Program-made: the position numbers and the translations under genes
Origin: an uncultured Coriobacteriaceae bacterium
GTDB taxonomy: Bacteria; Actinomycetota; Coriobacteriia; Coriobacteriales; Atopobiaceae
Assembly (NCBI GenBank): GCA_902790135.1
Contig: CADAQM010000015.1
Span: forward strand, 26,200-90,199
Length of the DNA stretch: 64,000 nt
Direction of reading: 5' to 3'
The notes under the pieces: model-generated
The model's database searches: none
Seen by the model: only the letters and a program-made list of their open reading frames with translations
Told to the model about the DNA's origin: nothing
Shown: piece after piece, positions 1 through 9,471 of the stretch
Layout: every line of letters begins with the position of its first letter
How positions within the stretch are numbered: the first letter of the stretch is position 1

Positions 1-585
1 CGCGTCTAGGGAGCACGTAGAGAGGGCATAGTGGCGGAACGAGGTGAAGTAGTCCCCGTTGGTCCACGACCTCGGGACTATCGCCACCATCTCGCCGCCG
101 TCCGCCAATTGCTGAATCCCACGCATCATGAACGCCGAATATAGGTTCGCGGAGTGTGCTGGGAGAACAGCCTGTCTCGGATCGTTTGAAGCCATCTTCT
201 TGTAAGGCGGATTCAGGATGATACGGTCATATCGGGTCCCGTTACCCGCATCCATGAGGAGGGCATCTCCAAGGACGGTCTTGCCATCTGTGAGCCCTCT
301 GACCTCCTCGTCGTAAATCTTCGCGAGGATCGGATCCATCTCGATGGTGTCCATGCGTCTGACCTGCTTGCCGTAGCGCTCTATAAGGGCGACGGAGAGG
401 ATGCCCGTCCCACCACCAAGGTCGAGGCAGGTGATGTCTTCGTTGGTGTCACTAAATAAGCTCACCGCGAGTGTCGCCACCTCGGGTGGTGTCAGGTGCT
501 GTGCGAGTGCCCGCCTCGTCTCCTCGGGTGTCCTTGCTATTGCCTTTATGCGGGTCTGCGCCGCTTGCTCGAATGCCTCAGTCAT
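1..585 (-). CDS. N6-adenine DNA methyltransferase, N-terminal part (cut by window edge)
   Basis: The reading frame is open from an ATG at 585 to the left edge, so only the first 195 residues are seen. A SAM-binding motif I (DLGGGTGILSV, about residues 54-64) is followed by the catalytic amino-methyltransferase motif IV NPPY (about residue 124). A conserved lead-in, QHLTPPEVATL, precedes motif I, as in type II and BREX/Eco57I-like adenine methylases. The start is the first ATG after an in-frame stop just upstream; no good ribosome-binding site is visible. It could be a solitary methylase or the M subunit of a restriction-modification system. The partner would lie outside the window. Confidence 0.8.
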   Translation of the reverse strand, partial: MTEAFEQAAQTRIKAIARTPEETRRALAQHLTPPEVATLAVSLFSDTNEDITCLDLGGGTGILSVALIERYGKQVRRMDTIEMDPILAKIYDEEVRGLTDGKTVLGDALLMDAGNGTRYDRIILNPPYKKMASNDPRQAVLPAHSANLYSAFMMRGIQQLADGGEMVAIVPRSWTNGDYFTSFRHYALSTCSLDA

Positions 586-794
586 ATAGCGTCAGATTGC
601 CTCAGCTGTTCGGTTGCCTTGCTGTATTCAATACGTAGACAATCATACCAGCCATAGGAGACAGGAAAACGGCCTCGTCATCAACAAAACGGCGATCCAA
701 GGCCGACATCCAAACGCAGGCCTATCGGTCATCTTGTCCCCCTTCCACTGAATGGCAAGACCTCTCCCCTCTCGCCCATAGCAGATTGTCCTCC

Positions 795-1067
795 TTACAG
801 TTGGGCTTCTAGCATTCTTTTGCTACCCGTATCGTGGTTGCCAATGACGATGTGCACCTGCTCGCACGCAATCGCCTCGCGCAAGGTCCGCACGGCCGCA
901 ACCGTCGCCTTGCACACGTCTCCCAGAATCCAAAGCTCGTCGTCTGAGCCCACCCGCTCGCACAGCCTTGAGAGCAGCAGCTCGTCGTGGGCCTCCACGC
1001 TGTCAAAGCCCCGCCAATGGGCGATGGTCTTGTCACCAATATGCAGGTCAGAGGTAAAGAAGTTCAT
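795..1067 (-). CDS. Calcineurin-like metallophosphoesterase, C-terminally truncated
   Basis: The 90-residue product begins MNFFTSDLHIGDK and contains the metallophosphoesterase motifs D-x-H (residues 6-8), GDV (about 51-53) and GNHD (about 73-76). Relatives normally run to about 160-180 residues and carry two further metal-binding histidine motifs (a GHSH/GHVH-like segment). These are absent because the frame stops 12 residues after GNHD. I read the DNA after the stop in all frames and saw no lost C-terminal half. The start is the ATG preceded by GGTGGAG rather than a more upstream in-frame codon. It is probably a decayed or non-functional gene. Confidence 0.6.
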   Translation of the reverse strand: MNFFTSDLHIGDKTIAHWRGFDSVEAHDELLLSRLCERVGSDDELWILGDVCKATVAAVRTLREAIACEQVHIVIGNHDTGSKRMLEAQL

Positions 1068-1177
1068 GGGGCTCCACCGTGGTTGTCGCCGATTGCAACG
1101 CTCCCATTGTAGATAACCCAGCCGTGCGTATCCGAGGTCGGCTATCCTGTAGGGCACCCGACAGAGATGAGGTCAGC

Positions 1178-1648
1178 ATGTGGCGTGAGATGAGACGCAA
1201 GAACCAGCAGCTTTCGCAGGAGGAGTGCGCGCAGATTCTTGCCGCCGGAAAGCGCGGCGTGCTGGCAGTGCTGGGCGACGACGGCTATCCCTACACGGTG
1301 CCTCTGGACTACGTGTTTGACGACGGTCGCCTGTTCTTCCACTCTGCGGTGGAGGGACACAAGCTCGACGCCATTCGCGCCTACAACAAGTGCAGCTTCT
1401 GCGTGCTGTCGGAGCCCGAGGAGACCGAGGGCGAGTGGTGGCTCACGTGGAAGTCGGTCATCGCGTTCGGACGTGTGCAGGTGATCGACGACGAGCAGCG
1501 CAAGCTCGCCTATCTGACCGAGATCGGTTACAAGTACTTCCCCTCAAAAGAGGAGGCCGAAGGGTCCGCAGCACGCTCGGTCAACCGCGTGGAGATGCTC
1601 GAGCTGACGATCGAGCACCTCAGCGGAAAGATCGTCAAGGAGAAGTAA
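1178..1648 (+). CDS. Pyridoxamine 5'-phosphate oxidase family flavoprotein (NimA-like)
   Basis: A 156-residue protein starting MWREMRRKNQQLS. It has the typical N-terminal helix (QEECAQILAAGKRGVLAVLGDDGYPYTVPLDYVF) followed by the split beta-barrel region with FFHSAVEGHKLDAIR, which in this family lies at the FMN/heme pocket. Members of this group include NimA-type nitroimidazole reductases and many uncharacterised flavoproteins, so the substrate cannot be stated. The start at 1178 is supported by an upstream GAGATGAGGT; frame extension to 1079 has no such support. It stands alone, 45 bp before a membrane protein gene. Confidence 0.8.
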   Translation: MWREMRRKNQQLSQEECAQILAAGKRGVLAVLGDDGYPYTVPLDYVFDDGRLFFHSAVEGHKLDAIRAYNKCSFCVLSEPEETEGEWWLTWKSVIAFGRVQVIDDEQRKLAYLTEIGYKYFPSKEEAEGSAARSVNRVEMLELTIEHLSGKIVKEK

Positions 1649-1693
1649 CGCAGACAAACGAGTATGCTGGTTGAGTCAACAAAAGGAGACCAG

Positions 1694-2413
1694 ATGTTTG
1701 ACTCGCCACTCAGCTTGCTCAACGCAGAGGACACCTCCTCGGCTCTCAGCCCCTCCCAGCGCATGCGCATCGCCTATCTGCTCACGATGGTAGGAGGCTT
1801 TCTCGATGCCTACACCTACTTCGAGCGCGGCGGCGTCTTTGCCAACGCCCAAACCGGCAACATCGTCAAGCTGGGCATAGCCCTGTCCAACGGCGCGCGC
1901 GATGCCTATCTCGCCTACCTCATGCCCATCTGCGTCTTCTCGCTGGGCATCCTCACCGCGCTTACGATCAAGGAGATCCTGACCCGAAGGGAACTGCGCC
2001 TGATCCGCCGCTCGGTGCTTGCAGTCGAGATGGTCTGCCTGGCCATCGTCGGGCTCATCCCTCTCGGGGAGCGCTGGGACATATTCGCAAACTGCCTGGT
2101 ATCGTTTGCCGCCGCCATGCAGTACGAGACCTTCACCACCTTCAGGGGCGAGGCCATCGTCACCACCATGTCCACGGGCAACCTGCGCAAATGCGTGGAC
2201 AGCCTCTTTGAGGGCATCGTACGCCATGACCCCGCCAAGCTGGCCCGCGCGGGACTCTTTCTGTCCATCATCCTGGTCTTTGCCTCCGGCGCCTTTGTCG
2301 GCACGCGCGCATGCCAGCTCATGGGACGCGCCGCCGTGGTGCCGGTCATCCTGGCGCTCGGGGTGGCCATCGCCATCATCACGGTCCTGCGCAAGAGGAA
2401 CATCCGCCGGTAA
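1694..2413 (+). CDS. YoaK/DUF1275 family membrane protein
   Basis: The 239-residue protein has about six hydrophobic segments and the family's signature region (LTMVGGFLDAYTYFERGGVFANAQTGNIV, here residues 27-55), followed by YETFTTFRGEAIVTTMSTGNLRKC. DUF1275/YoaK proteins are inner-membrane proteins of unknown function, sometimes proposed as transporters. The start at the second in-frame ATG is chosen because AAAAGGAGACC precedes it closely. No operon partner is obvious; a gap of about 80 bp separates it from the MATE gene. Confidence 0.85.
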   Translation: MFDSPLSLLNAEDTSSALSPSQRMRIAYLLTMVGGFLDAYTYFERGGVFANAQTGNIVKLGIALSNGARDAYLAYLMPICVFSLGILTALTIKEILTRRELRLIRRSVLAVEMVCLAIVGLIPLGERWDIFANCLVSFAAAMQYETFTTFRGEAIVTTMSTGNLRKCVDSLFEGIVRHDPAKLARAGLFLSIILVFASGAFVGTRACQLMGRAAVVPVILALGVAIAIITVLRKRNIRR

Positions 2414-2494
2414 GGCGCTTTTGCGAGACTCCGCCGACCGTTTCGCTGTGGGATTGCCATGATGGGCATGACCGCGCAGTAGCATGGACGCACG

Positions 2495-3889
2495 ATGACT
2501 TCATTCAAGCAGCTAATAGTGCCCAAGAGGCAGACCCCCGAGGAGAGGCGTCGCGAGATGCTCGAGCATCCCGTGCAGCCGCTCATCATCTCGCTCGCCG
2601 CGCCGTCGATCTTTGCCAATGTGATCACCACCATCTATAACCTGGCAGACACCTTCTTTGTCGGGCAGATGGGCTCCACCAGCGCAAGCGCCGCGGTGGG
2701 CGTATCTCTTGTCACCTCGACGGTCATCCAGGCGATGGCCTTCTACTTCGCGCAGGGCACGGGCAACCACATGAGCCGCTGCCTCGGGGCTGGCGACACC
2801 GAGGAAGCCGCCGTCTACGTCAACACCGGCATCGCCGCGACGGTCACCTTTGGCACGCTCATCGCCCTTGTCGGCCACGTCTTCCTCGACCAGCTCTGCT
2901 ATATCGGTGGCGCAACGGCTACGATCCTGCCCTACGCCCGCGCCTACATCAGCGTGCTTCTGTTTGGCGCCCCCTTCATCGCCAGCGGCTTCCTCATGAA
3001 CATGCAGCTGCGCTTTCAGGGCGAGGCGTTCTACTCCATGCTCTGCATGGTCGCCGGAGCCGTGCTCAACACCATCCTCACTCCCCTCTTCATCTTCCCG
3101 CTGGGCATGGGCATCGCGGGCAGCGCGCTGGCCACCGTCGTCAGCGAGGCCGTGAGCTTCTTCTTGCTGCTGTACGAAATGCGCAAGGCAGGCATCACGC
3201 CGCTCGGCCTGCGCTACGTGCGCATCCCCGACGCAGCCATGGTGCGCACCATCAACAAGCTGGGCATTCCCTCGTTCGCCCGCCAGGTGATGCTGGGTGT
3301 GGCGACATCGCTGCTCAACAACGCCGCCGCCCCGTTTGGCGATGCGGCCATCGCGGGCATCGCCGTGGTGCAGCGCATCACGAGCGTGGGCAACTTCTTC
3401 CAGATCGGCATCGGGCAGGGCTTCCAGCCGATCTGCGGCTACAACCTTGGTGCCAGGCGCTACGGACGCATCCGCGAGGCGTACTTCACTGCCCTCAAGA
3501 TGACCTTCGTGTCGGTGGCTGCCATCGGCGTGGTCACCTTCATCTGGGCGCCGCAGCTCATCGCCATCTTCCGCAACGACCCGGCCGTGGTCGCGTTTGG
3601 CACCCTCACGCTGCGGCTTTCCAGCATCACCATGCCCTTTACCGGCGCGGCGATGGTGACCAACTTCCTGCTGCAGACCTCTGGCAAGACCCTGGCCGCA
3701 ACCTTCCTCGGCTCCTGCCGCCTGGGCCTGGTGCTCGGTCCGGTCGTGCTCGTGCTGCCTCCGCTGCTGGGCCAGCTCGGCGTGCAGATCGCCCAGCCCA
3801 CCACCGACATCATCACCACGCTCATCGCCATCCCCATGGCCTACGTCATCCTGCGCGAGATGCGCGCCCTCGAGCGCGCCCAAGGCTAG
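2495..3889 (+). CDS. MATE family multidrug efflux transporter
   Basis: A 464-residue integral membrane protein with twelve predicted hydrophobic segments in two similar halves. Typical MATE features are visible: LIISLAAPSIFANVITTIYNLADTFFVG near residues 29-56 and the second-half counterpart around GIPSFARQVMLGV. The family exports cationic drugs and metabolites with a sodium or proton gradient. The N-terminus is cytoplasmic and charged (RQTPEERRREMLEHP), as in DinF/NorM-like proteins. The substrate cannot be inferred. Confidence 0.9.
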   Translation: MTSFKQLIVPKRQTPEERRREMLEHPVQPLIISLAAPSIFANVITTIYNLADTFFVGQMGSTSASAAVGVSLVTSTVIQAMAFYFAQGTGNHMSRCLGAGDTEEAAVYVNTGIAATVTFGTLIALVGHVFLDQLCYIGGATATILPYARAYISVLLFGAPFIASGFLMNMQLRFQGEAFYSMLCMVAGAVLNTILTPLFIFPLGMGIAGSALATVVSEAVSFFLLLYEMRKAGITPLGLRYVRIPDAAMVRTINKLGIPSFARQVMLGVATSLLNNAAAPFGDAAIAGIAVVQRITSVGNFFQIGIGQGFQPICGYNLGARRYGRIREAYFTALKMTFVSVAAIGVVTFIWAPQLIAIFRNDPAVVAFGTLTLRLSSITMPFTGAAMVTNFLLQTSGKTLAATFLGSCRLGLVLGPVVLVLPPLLGQLGVQIAQPTTDIITTLIAIPMAYVILREMRALERAQG

Positions 3890-4023
3890 ACGAGTCACTT
3901 TCCTCCGCAGCGATTCGACAGGCTGTGACAAAAGTTGCCATTCAACGAAATCCATGCTCAGCATGCTGATTCATAGCCCACACTAGACGAAGCAACCCAT
4001 CGATCGACCTTCGGGAGGCAACC

Positions 4024-4653
4024 ATGCCCAGCGACAACGACCAGCACGAGCGTCGTCAGCGCACTACCGGCGAACGCACCGGAGCTCGCCGCGCAGCCAT
4101 CAAGCCCCACAAGCGCACATCGAACCCCAGCGGCTCGCAGACCTCGTCCGGAACCTCAGCCACGAGCGCCCAACCGAAACCGCAGGCACAGCCTCAGCCG
4201 AAACCCCAGGCTCAAGCCCAGCCGAAGCCTCAGGCGCAGGCACAGCCGCAGCCCCAGGCGCAGGGCACGCTGGACGTCTCCGCCATCCTCACGGCATGGG
4301 TCAACAGCCTCGGCAGGACCAGCCTCAGCCAGACCTACCTCGGCTCGTCACTCTCCAGAAAGCTCGACCAGGCCGCCAGGAACTTTGGCATCCCCAAGGG
4401 AGAGAGCGCCTTCCTGATTCTTGACGCCACCATCTTCGGCACCTGCAAGGCGGGCCTCGCGCTGTGCAGCAAGGGCATCTACCTGCGCGACACTGCCGGC
4501 GTGCAGGATGCCATCGCCTGGACCAAGCTGCCGTCCACCAGACTGGCCGCCGACGCCCAGAGCCTCACCATCGGCAAGCACAAGATCGTCACCGTCGACG
4601 GCATCCCAGTCGGCAAGCTGCTTGCCACCATCCAGAAGGCCATCGCCGGCTAG
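4024..4653 (+). CDS. Hypothetical protein with Pro-Gln-Ala repeat linker and PH-like C-terminal domain
   Basis: A 209-residue protein in three parts. Residues 1-48 are basic and polar. Residues 49-82 are a low-complexity tract of PKPQAQ/PQPQAQ units. Residues 85-209 are folded-looking, with LILDATIFGTCKAGLALCSKGIYLRD, a pattern seen in bacterial PH-like domains. No signal peptide or membrane segment is present, so it is probably cytoplasmic. The start is preceded by CGGGAGG. It lies 33 bp before the clostripain-like gene and may be co-transcribed with it. The function is unknown. Confidence 0.6.
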   Translation: MPSDNDQHERRQRTTGERTGARRAAIKPHKRTSNPSGSQTSSGTSATSAQPKPQAQPQPKPQAQAQPKPQAQAQPQPQAQGTLDVSAILTAWVNSLGRTSLSQTYLGSSLSRKLDQAARNFGIPKGESAFLILDATIFGTCKAGLALCSKGIYLRDTAGVQDAIAWTKLPSTRLAADAQSLTIGKHKIVTVDGIPVGKLLATIQKAIAG

Positions 4654-4686
4654 CGTCAACAGCTCATCACCATCAGGAGGTATGCC

Positions 4687-6831
4687 ATGAGAAGTCGTCT
4701 TGGCACCCGCATCTTCTCCGCCATCCTTGCCTGCGCGCTCGCCGTTGCGGGACTTGCCGCCTGCACGGACATGTACGGATACACCGACACGGGTACGTCG
4801 CAGTCTGACTCGGTCGGCATGACCGTCCAGGTCGAGCGCGGCAGCAAGCAGCTCGACATCAATCGCCCCAAGCCCTGGGCCAAGGCACCTTCCAAGCTCG
4901 CCAAGGACAGCTGGACCGTGCTGGTGTACCTCTGCGGCTCTGATCTCGAATCGCAGAACGGCGCTGCAACCAAGGACCTCGCCGAGATGGTGGGGGCATC
5001 TGGCAGCGACAATGTCCGCTTTGTCGTGCAGACCGGCGGTGCCAAGCAGTGGGCCACCCGCGGCATCGACGCCCGTCAGCTGGGCCGTTACCTCGTGCAG
5101 AACGGCTCCATCGTGCAGATCGAGACCATCAACGCCGCCAGCATGGGCGACCCCAAGACCCTCTCCGACTTCATCACCTGGGGCGTCACCAACTATCCCG
5201 CCGAGCACATGGCCCTGATCATGTGGGATCACGGCGGCGGCAGCATCACCGGCGTCTGCTTTGACGAGCGCAACAACTACGACGCGCTGAGCCTCCGCGA
5301 GCTGGATACCGCCATGGGCACGGCCTTTGCCAGCATGTGGGACAAGTTCGACTTCGTGGGCTTTGACGCCTGCCTCATGAGTACGCTCGAGACCGCCAAC
5401 GTCATGGCCTCCTATGGCGACTACATGATCGCGTCGCAGGAGAGCGAGCCGGGCAACGGCTGGGAGTACAGCTCCATCGTCGAGTACCTCTCCAAGAACC
5501 CCTCGGCGCCGACCGCCGAGGTCGGCAAGGTCATCTGCAACAGCTATCTGGCCTCGCTCGACCGCAACAGCAAGGGCTTCGCCACGCTCTCGGTCGTGGA
5601 CCTCTCCAAGGTCGACGACCTCATCCAGAGCTTCTATCGCTTCTCGCAGGAGATGTACGACTCGGGCAGCAACCAGAGCAACCTGGCGGTCATGTCGCGC
5701 GGCATCCGCAGCGTAGACAACTTTGGCAGCAACAACTGGCTCGAGGGTTACACCAACATGGTTGATCTGGGCGGCCTGATCCAGGCATGCTCCAGCACCA
5801 CGCCCAGCGCGCAGGAGGCGCTCGACGCACTGAACGCCGCTGTGGTCTACCAGGTTCGCGGCACCTACCACGCTGCGTGCAGCGGCCTCTCCACCTACTA
5901 CCCGCTCAAGCTGTCCGGCTCCTCCGAGCTGGTCGCCTTCCAGAGCGTCGCGCCGAACCCCTCCTACCTGGCCTACGTGGACCGCCTGGCCCATGGCGCC
6001 ACCTACAACGGTGGCAGCCAGTACACCAACTACTCCGACCAACAGTGGTACGAGGGTGGCCTGTGGAGCGTGCTGATGGAGAACACCGGCACTCCCGAGG
6101 CCGAGGCAGCCCAGCAGGAGGCCGAGGAGTACTGGGAGTATGTGGACGACCACACTGACTCCAGCCAAGTGATCACCTTTGCCGAAGAGCCGCAGGTCGA
6201 CGAGAACGGCATCTACTGGTTCCAGCTCGACGAGCACGGCCTCGAGAACACGGCGGTCGTCAGCGCGCTGGTGTATGTGGCATCCGAGGACGGCCAAGAC
6301 CTCATCGCCCTGGGCGAGACCTACGACATCTACGGCGACTGGGACACGGGCACCTTCGAGGACGGCTTCGAGGGCGAGTGGCTGTCACTGCCCGACGGGC
6401 AGAACCTCTGCACCTACGTGGTCGACGCGGATGACGATTACGTGATCTACACCTCCCCCATCACGCTGAACGGCGAGGACACCTTCCTGCGTCTGAGGCA
6501 GAACCTCGATGACGGAACGGTTGTGGTAGATGGCGTGTGGGATGGCATTGGCGAGAACGGCGCGGTCGACCGCAGCACCACCCCGCTCAAGCGTGGCGAC
6601 GTGATCATTCCGCGCTACGACTCCTTCACCACCGAGGGCAACCAGGGTGACACCTACGAGGGCATCGAGTACAAGCTCACCGACAAGACCCTGCAGGTGG
6701 ACTATGACTACCTGCCCGATGGCCTCTACCTCTACGATTTCTGCCTGGAGGACGTCTACGGCGACGTGCTGGTGACGCCCGCCGTCCAGCTTGAGATCGA
6801 CGTGGATGGCAACATCTTCTTCGTGGAGTAG
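4687..6831 (+). CDS. Clostripain-family (C11) cysteine peptidase, lipoprotein
   Basis: A 714-residue secreted lipoprotein. A signal peptide ends in the lipobox LAAC (about residues 24-27). The peptidase core follows: TVLVYLCGSDLE (about 77-88), the catalytic His182 in WDHGGGS and the catalytic Cys229 in FDACLMS, the His/Cys dyad of clan CD proteases such as clostripain. The C-terminal 250 residues are acidic and beta-rich and may bind substrate or the cell surface. Clostripain relatives cleave after basic residues; specificity here is not known. The start follows AGGAGGT. Confidence 0.85.
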   Translation: MRSRLGTRIFSAILACALAVAGLAACTDMYGYTDTGTSQSDSVGMTVQVERGSKQLDINRPKPWAKAPSKLAKDSWTVLVYLCGSDLESQNGAATKDLAEMVGASGSDNVRFVVQTGGAKQWATRGIDARQLGRYLVQNGSIVQIETINAASMGDPKTLSDFITWGVTNYPAEHMALIMWDHGGGSITGVCFDERNNYDALSLRELDTAMGTAFASMWDKFDFVGFDACLMSTLETANVMASYGDYMIASQESEPGNGWEYSSIVEYLSKNPSAPTAEVGKVICNSYLASLDRNSKGFATLSVVDLSKVDDLIQSFYRFSQEMYDSGSNQSNLAVMSRGIRSVDNFGSNNWLEGYTNMVDLGGLIQACSSTTPSAQEALDALNAAVVYQVRGTYHAACSGLSTYYPLKLSGSSELVAFQSVAPNPSYLAYVDRLAHGATYNGGSQYTNYSDQQWYEGGLWSVLMENTGTPEAEAAQQEAEEYWEYVDDHTDSSQVITFAEEPQVDENGIYWFQLDEHGLENTAVVSALVYVASEDGQDLIALGETYDIYGDWDTGTFEDGFEGEWLSLPDGQNLCTYVVDADDDYVIYTSPITLNGEDTFLRLRQNLDDGTVVVDGVWDGIGENGAVDRSTTPLKRGDVIIPRYDSFTTEGNQGDTYEGIEYKLTDKTLQVDYDYLPDGLYLYDFCLEDVYGDVLVTPAVQLEIDVDGNIFFVE

Positions 6832-6892
6832 CGCTTCTTTCTGATCGGACCGCGAGACAATAGAGGCTACCCCCAGGGAAACGGGGGGCGAA

Positions 6893-6923
6893 GGGAAACA
6901 GGGGACAGGCGCGCCTGTTTCCC
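6893..6923. terminator. Hairpin between convergent genes
   Basis: GGGAAACAGG pairs with CCTGTTTCCC across an 11-nt loop. It lies between the stop of the clostripain-like gene and the stop of the opposing UvrA-like gene, so it could terminate both. No long T-run is present. Confidence 0.55.
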
Positions 6924-9446
6924 CTAGAGATAGCGGCCCGTAATGGACTCGGGACAAGCCGCGACGTCCTCGGGCGTGCCTGCGCACACGATGCGACCGC
7001 CCTGCACGCCGCCGCCGGGGCCCATGTCGATCACCCAGTCCGCGTTGGCGATCATGTCCAGGTCGTGCTCGATGACCACCACTGTGGCCCCGCTGGCCAC
7101 CAACCCCTGCAGCACGCCGAGCAGCACCTCCACGTCCAACGGATGCAGGCCGATCGTGGGCTCGTCGAAGACGAACAGTGCGTCGTCCTGGCGCTTGCCC
7201 ACCTCTCCCGCAAGCTTGAGACGCTGTGCCTCGCCGCCGGAGAGCGCAGGCGTGGCCTCGCCAAGCGTGAGGTAGCCCAGACCAAGGTCATGCAGAATCT
7301 GCAGCTTGGCACGCGCCTTGCGGAGCGTCCCCACGCGCTCGAGCGCCTCGTCCACGGTCAGCTCCATCAGCTCGGGTAGGCTCACATAGCCCAGCTTCTC
7401 TCCCCCTTTGCCGCGGCTCGTGTGCCGACGCACCTTCCAGGCCTCTGGCGCGTAGCGCGACCCGCCGCAGTCCGGGCAGGCAATCTCCACGTCGGGCAGA
7501 AACTGCACGTCAAGCTGTATGGAACCCGTTCCGTCGCAGGTCGGGCAGCGGAGGCTTCCCGTGTTGTAGGAGAAGTCTCCCATCTTGAGGCCGCGCTCCT
7601 TGGCATCGGTCGTCGCGGCAAAGGCGCGCCGCAGGTCGTCGAGCACACCGGAGTAGGTTGCCACCGTCGAGCGCACATTGGCGCCGATGGGCGTGGCGTC
7701 GATGAGGTGGACGCGACGGAGGCCCTCTGCCCCGACCTCGCGCACGTGGGCAGGCAGCTTCTCCCCCGCCACCTGCGCCTTCAGCGCGGGGACCAGCCCC
7801 TCGAGCACGAGCGTCGTCTTTCCTGAGCCGCTCACGCCCGTGACGGCGCAGAGCCGCCCGCGTGGGAACCAGGTCTCCAGCGGACGGACCGTGTGGATCT
7901 TGCCCGTCGACAGGTGGATGGCACCGCGCTCGAACATCTCCTCCGTGTCGCAGCGTTCGCGCACGCGCACCTGGCGCTCACCGGTGAGGAAGCCGCCGAT
8001 GCGCGACCCCGGGGTCCGCGCGACCTCGTCCACCGTGCCCTGCGCGATCACCGTTCCGCCCTCGGCACCAGAGCCCGGGCCAATCTCGAGGATGTGGTCG
8101 GCCTCGCGCAGCAGGCGCACGTCATGGTCGACCACCACAACCGAGTTTCCATCCTCCACCAGGTCGTCCATGACCCCAAGCAGGCCGTCCACATTGGAGG
8201 GGTGCAGGCCAATGGAGGGCTCGTCCAGCACGTAGAGCACGCCGGTCGTGCGGTTGCGCACCGATCGGGCAAGCTGGGCGCGCTGGCGTTCGCCCGTCGA
8301 CAGCGTGCCGCTGGCACGGTCGAGCGACAGGTAGCCCAAGCCAAGCTGGCGCAGGCGATCTGCTGGCTCGACCGTCTCGCTCACGATGTTCTGAGCCATC
8401 GGCCGCAGGTCCTCCGGCACCAGCTCTGGCACGCGCGCAAGCCATACGACCAGCTCGTCAAGGGTCTTTGCTGTGGCCTGCGCGAGGTTGATCCCGTCGA
8501 TCAGCGGAGCGCGGGCCGCATCGGAGAGGCGCGTACCCCCGCAGTCCGGGCACGGCGCCTCGGAGAGGTAGCGCGCCACGCGCTTGAGCCCCTTCTCGTC
8601 GGTCACCTTGGCAAGCGCGTTCTCCACGCTGTGGCGCGCGGAGTAGTAGGTGAAGTCCATCTCGCCGGCCGTGCCGGTCTTCTCGTTGTGATAGAGGAGG
8701 TGATACTTGTCGGGCGCTCCGTGCAGGACAAAGTCCTGCTGCTCGGGGGTGAGGTCGCGGTAGGGCACGTCGGTCGGGATGCCTGCCTGACGCGCTATGT
8801 CCTTCATGAGCGACCACATGAGATGGCCCCACGGTGCGACGGCACCCTCGTCGATGGTCTTGCTCTCGTCGGGCACGAGGGTGCTCTCGTCAATGCTGCG
8901 CACGGTGCCCGTTCCCGCGCAGGTCGGGCAGGCCCCCTCGCTGTTGAAGGCGAGTGCTTCGGCTCCCGGCCCGTAGAAGCGCGCTCCGCACTCCGGGCAC
9001 ACCAGCTCCTGCTCGAGGGCCACCGCCATGCTGGGCTCCACGTAATGGCCGTTGGGGCATCGGTGGCTTCCCAGACGGCTGAAGAGCAGGCGCAGATGGT
9101 TGAGCAGCTCGGTGGACGTGCCAAAGGTGGAGCGCACGCCAGGGATCCCTGGCCGCTGACGCAGCGCGAGGGCGGCGGGCACGTGCAGCACCTCGTCCAC
9201 CTGCGCACGACCCGCCTGACTGATGCGCCGGCGCGTGTAGGTGGAGAGACTCTCCATGTACCTGCGGCTTCCCTCGGCGTAGAGCACGCCGAGGGCCAGG
9301 CTCGACTTGCCCGATCCGCTGACGCCGGCGATACCCACCACCTCGCCGAGCGGCACCGACACATCGATGTTCTTGAGGTTGTGCACGCGCGCGCCTCGTA
9401 CCTCGATGGTCGAGGGCGGCGTGCGCACGATCTTCTGCTTGCTCAT
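6924..9446 (-). CDS. UvrA-like ABC ATPase (short UvrA paralogue)
   Basis: An 840-residue protein with two ABC ATPase modules. Walker A motifs are GVSGSGKSSLA near the N-terminus and GVSGSGKTTLV in the second half. The second signature SGGEAQRLKL is normal, but the first is altered to STGERQRAQL. Zinc-finger cysteine pairs (CPECG, CPTCAGTG, CPTCDGTG, CPDCGG) are present. At 840 residues it is about 100 shorter than canonical UvrA, like the UvrA2 paralogues linked to DNA repair or drug resistance. No uvrB or uvrC is nearby. The start at 9446 is the natural N-terminus before the conserved IEVRGARVHNLKNI. Confidence 0.85.
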   Translation of the reverse strand: MSKQKIVRTPPSTIEVRGARVHNLKNIDVSVPLGEVVGIAGVSGSGKSSLALGVLYAEGSRRYMESLSTYTRRRISQAGRAQVDEVLHVPAALALRQRPGIPGVRSTFGTSTELLNHLRLLFSRLGSHRCPNGHYVEPSMAVALEQELVCPECGARFYGPGAEALAFNSEGACPTCAGTGTVRSIDESTLVPDESKTIDEGAVAPWGHLMWSLMKDIARQAGIPTDVPYRDLTPEQQDFVLHGAPDKYHLLYHNEKTGTAGEMDFTYYSARHSVENALAKVTDEKGLKRVARYLSEAPCPDCGGTRLSDAARAPLIDGINLAQATAKTLDELVVWLARVPELVPEDLRPMAQNIVSETVEPADRLRQLGLGYLSLDRASGTLSTGERQRAQLARSVRNRTTGVLYVLDEPSIGLHPSNVDGLLGVMDDLVEDGNSVVVVDHDVRLLREADHILEIGPGSGAEGGTVIAQGTVDEVARTPGSRIGGFLTGERQVRVRERCDTEEMFERGAIHLSTGKIHTVRPLETWFPRGRLCAVTGVSGSGKTTLVLEGLVPALKAQVAGEKLPAHVREVGAEGLRRVHLIDATPIGANVRSTVATYSGVLDDLRRAFAATTDAKERGLKMGDFSYNTGSLRCPTCDGTGSIQLDVQFLPDVEIACPDCGGSRYAPEAWKVRRHTSRGKGGEKLGYVSLPELMELTVDEALERVGTLRKARAKLQILHDLGLGYLTLGEATPALSGGEAQRLKLAGEVGKRQDDALFVFDEPTIGLHPLDVEVLLGVLQGLVASGATVVVIEHDLDMIANADWVIDMGPGGGVQGGRIVCAGTPEDVAACPESITGRYL

Positions 9447-9471
9447 GCGATCATCTCCAGGGAGTTGGCGG

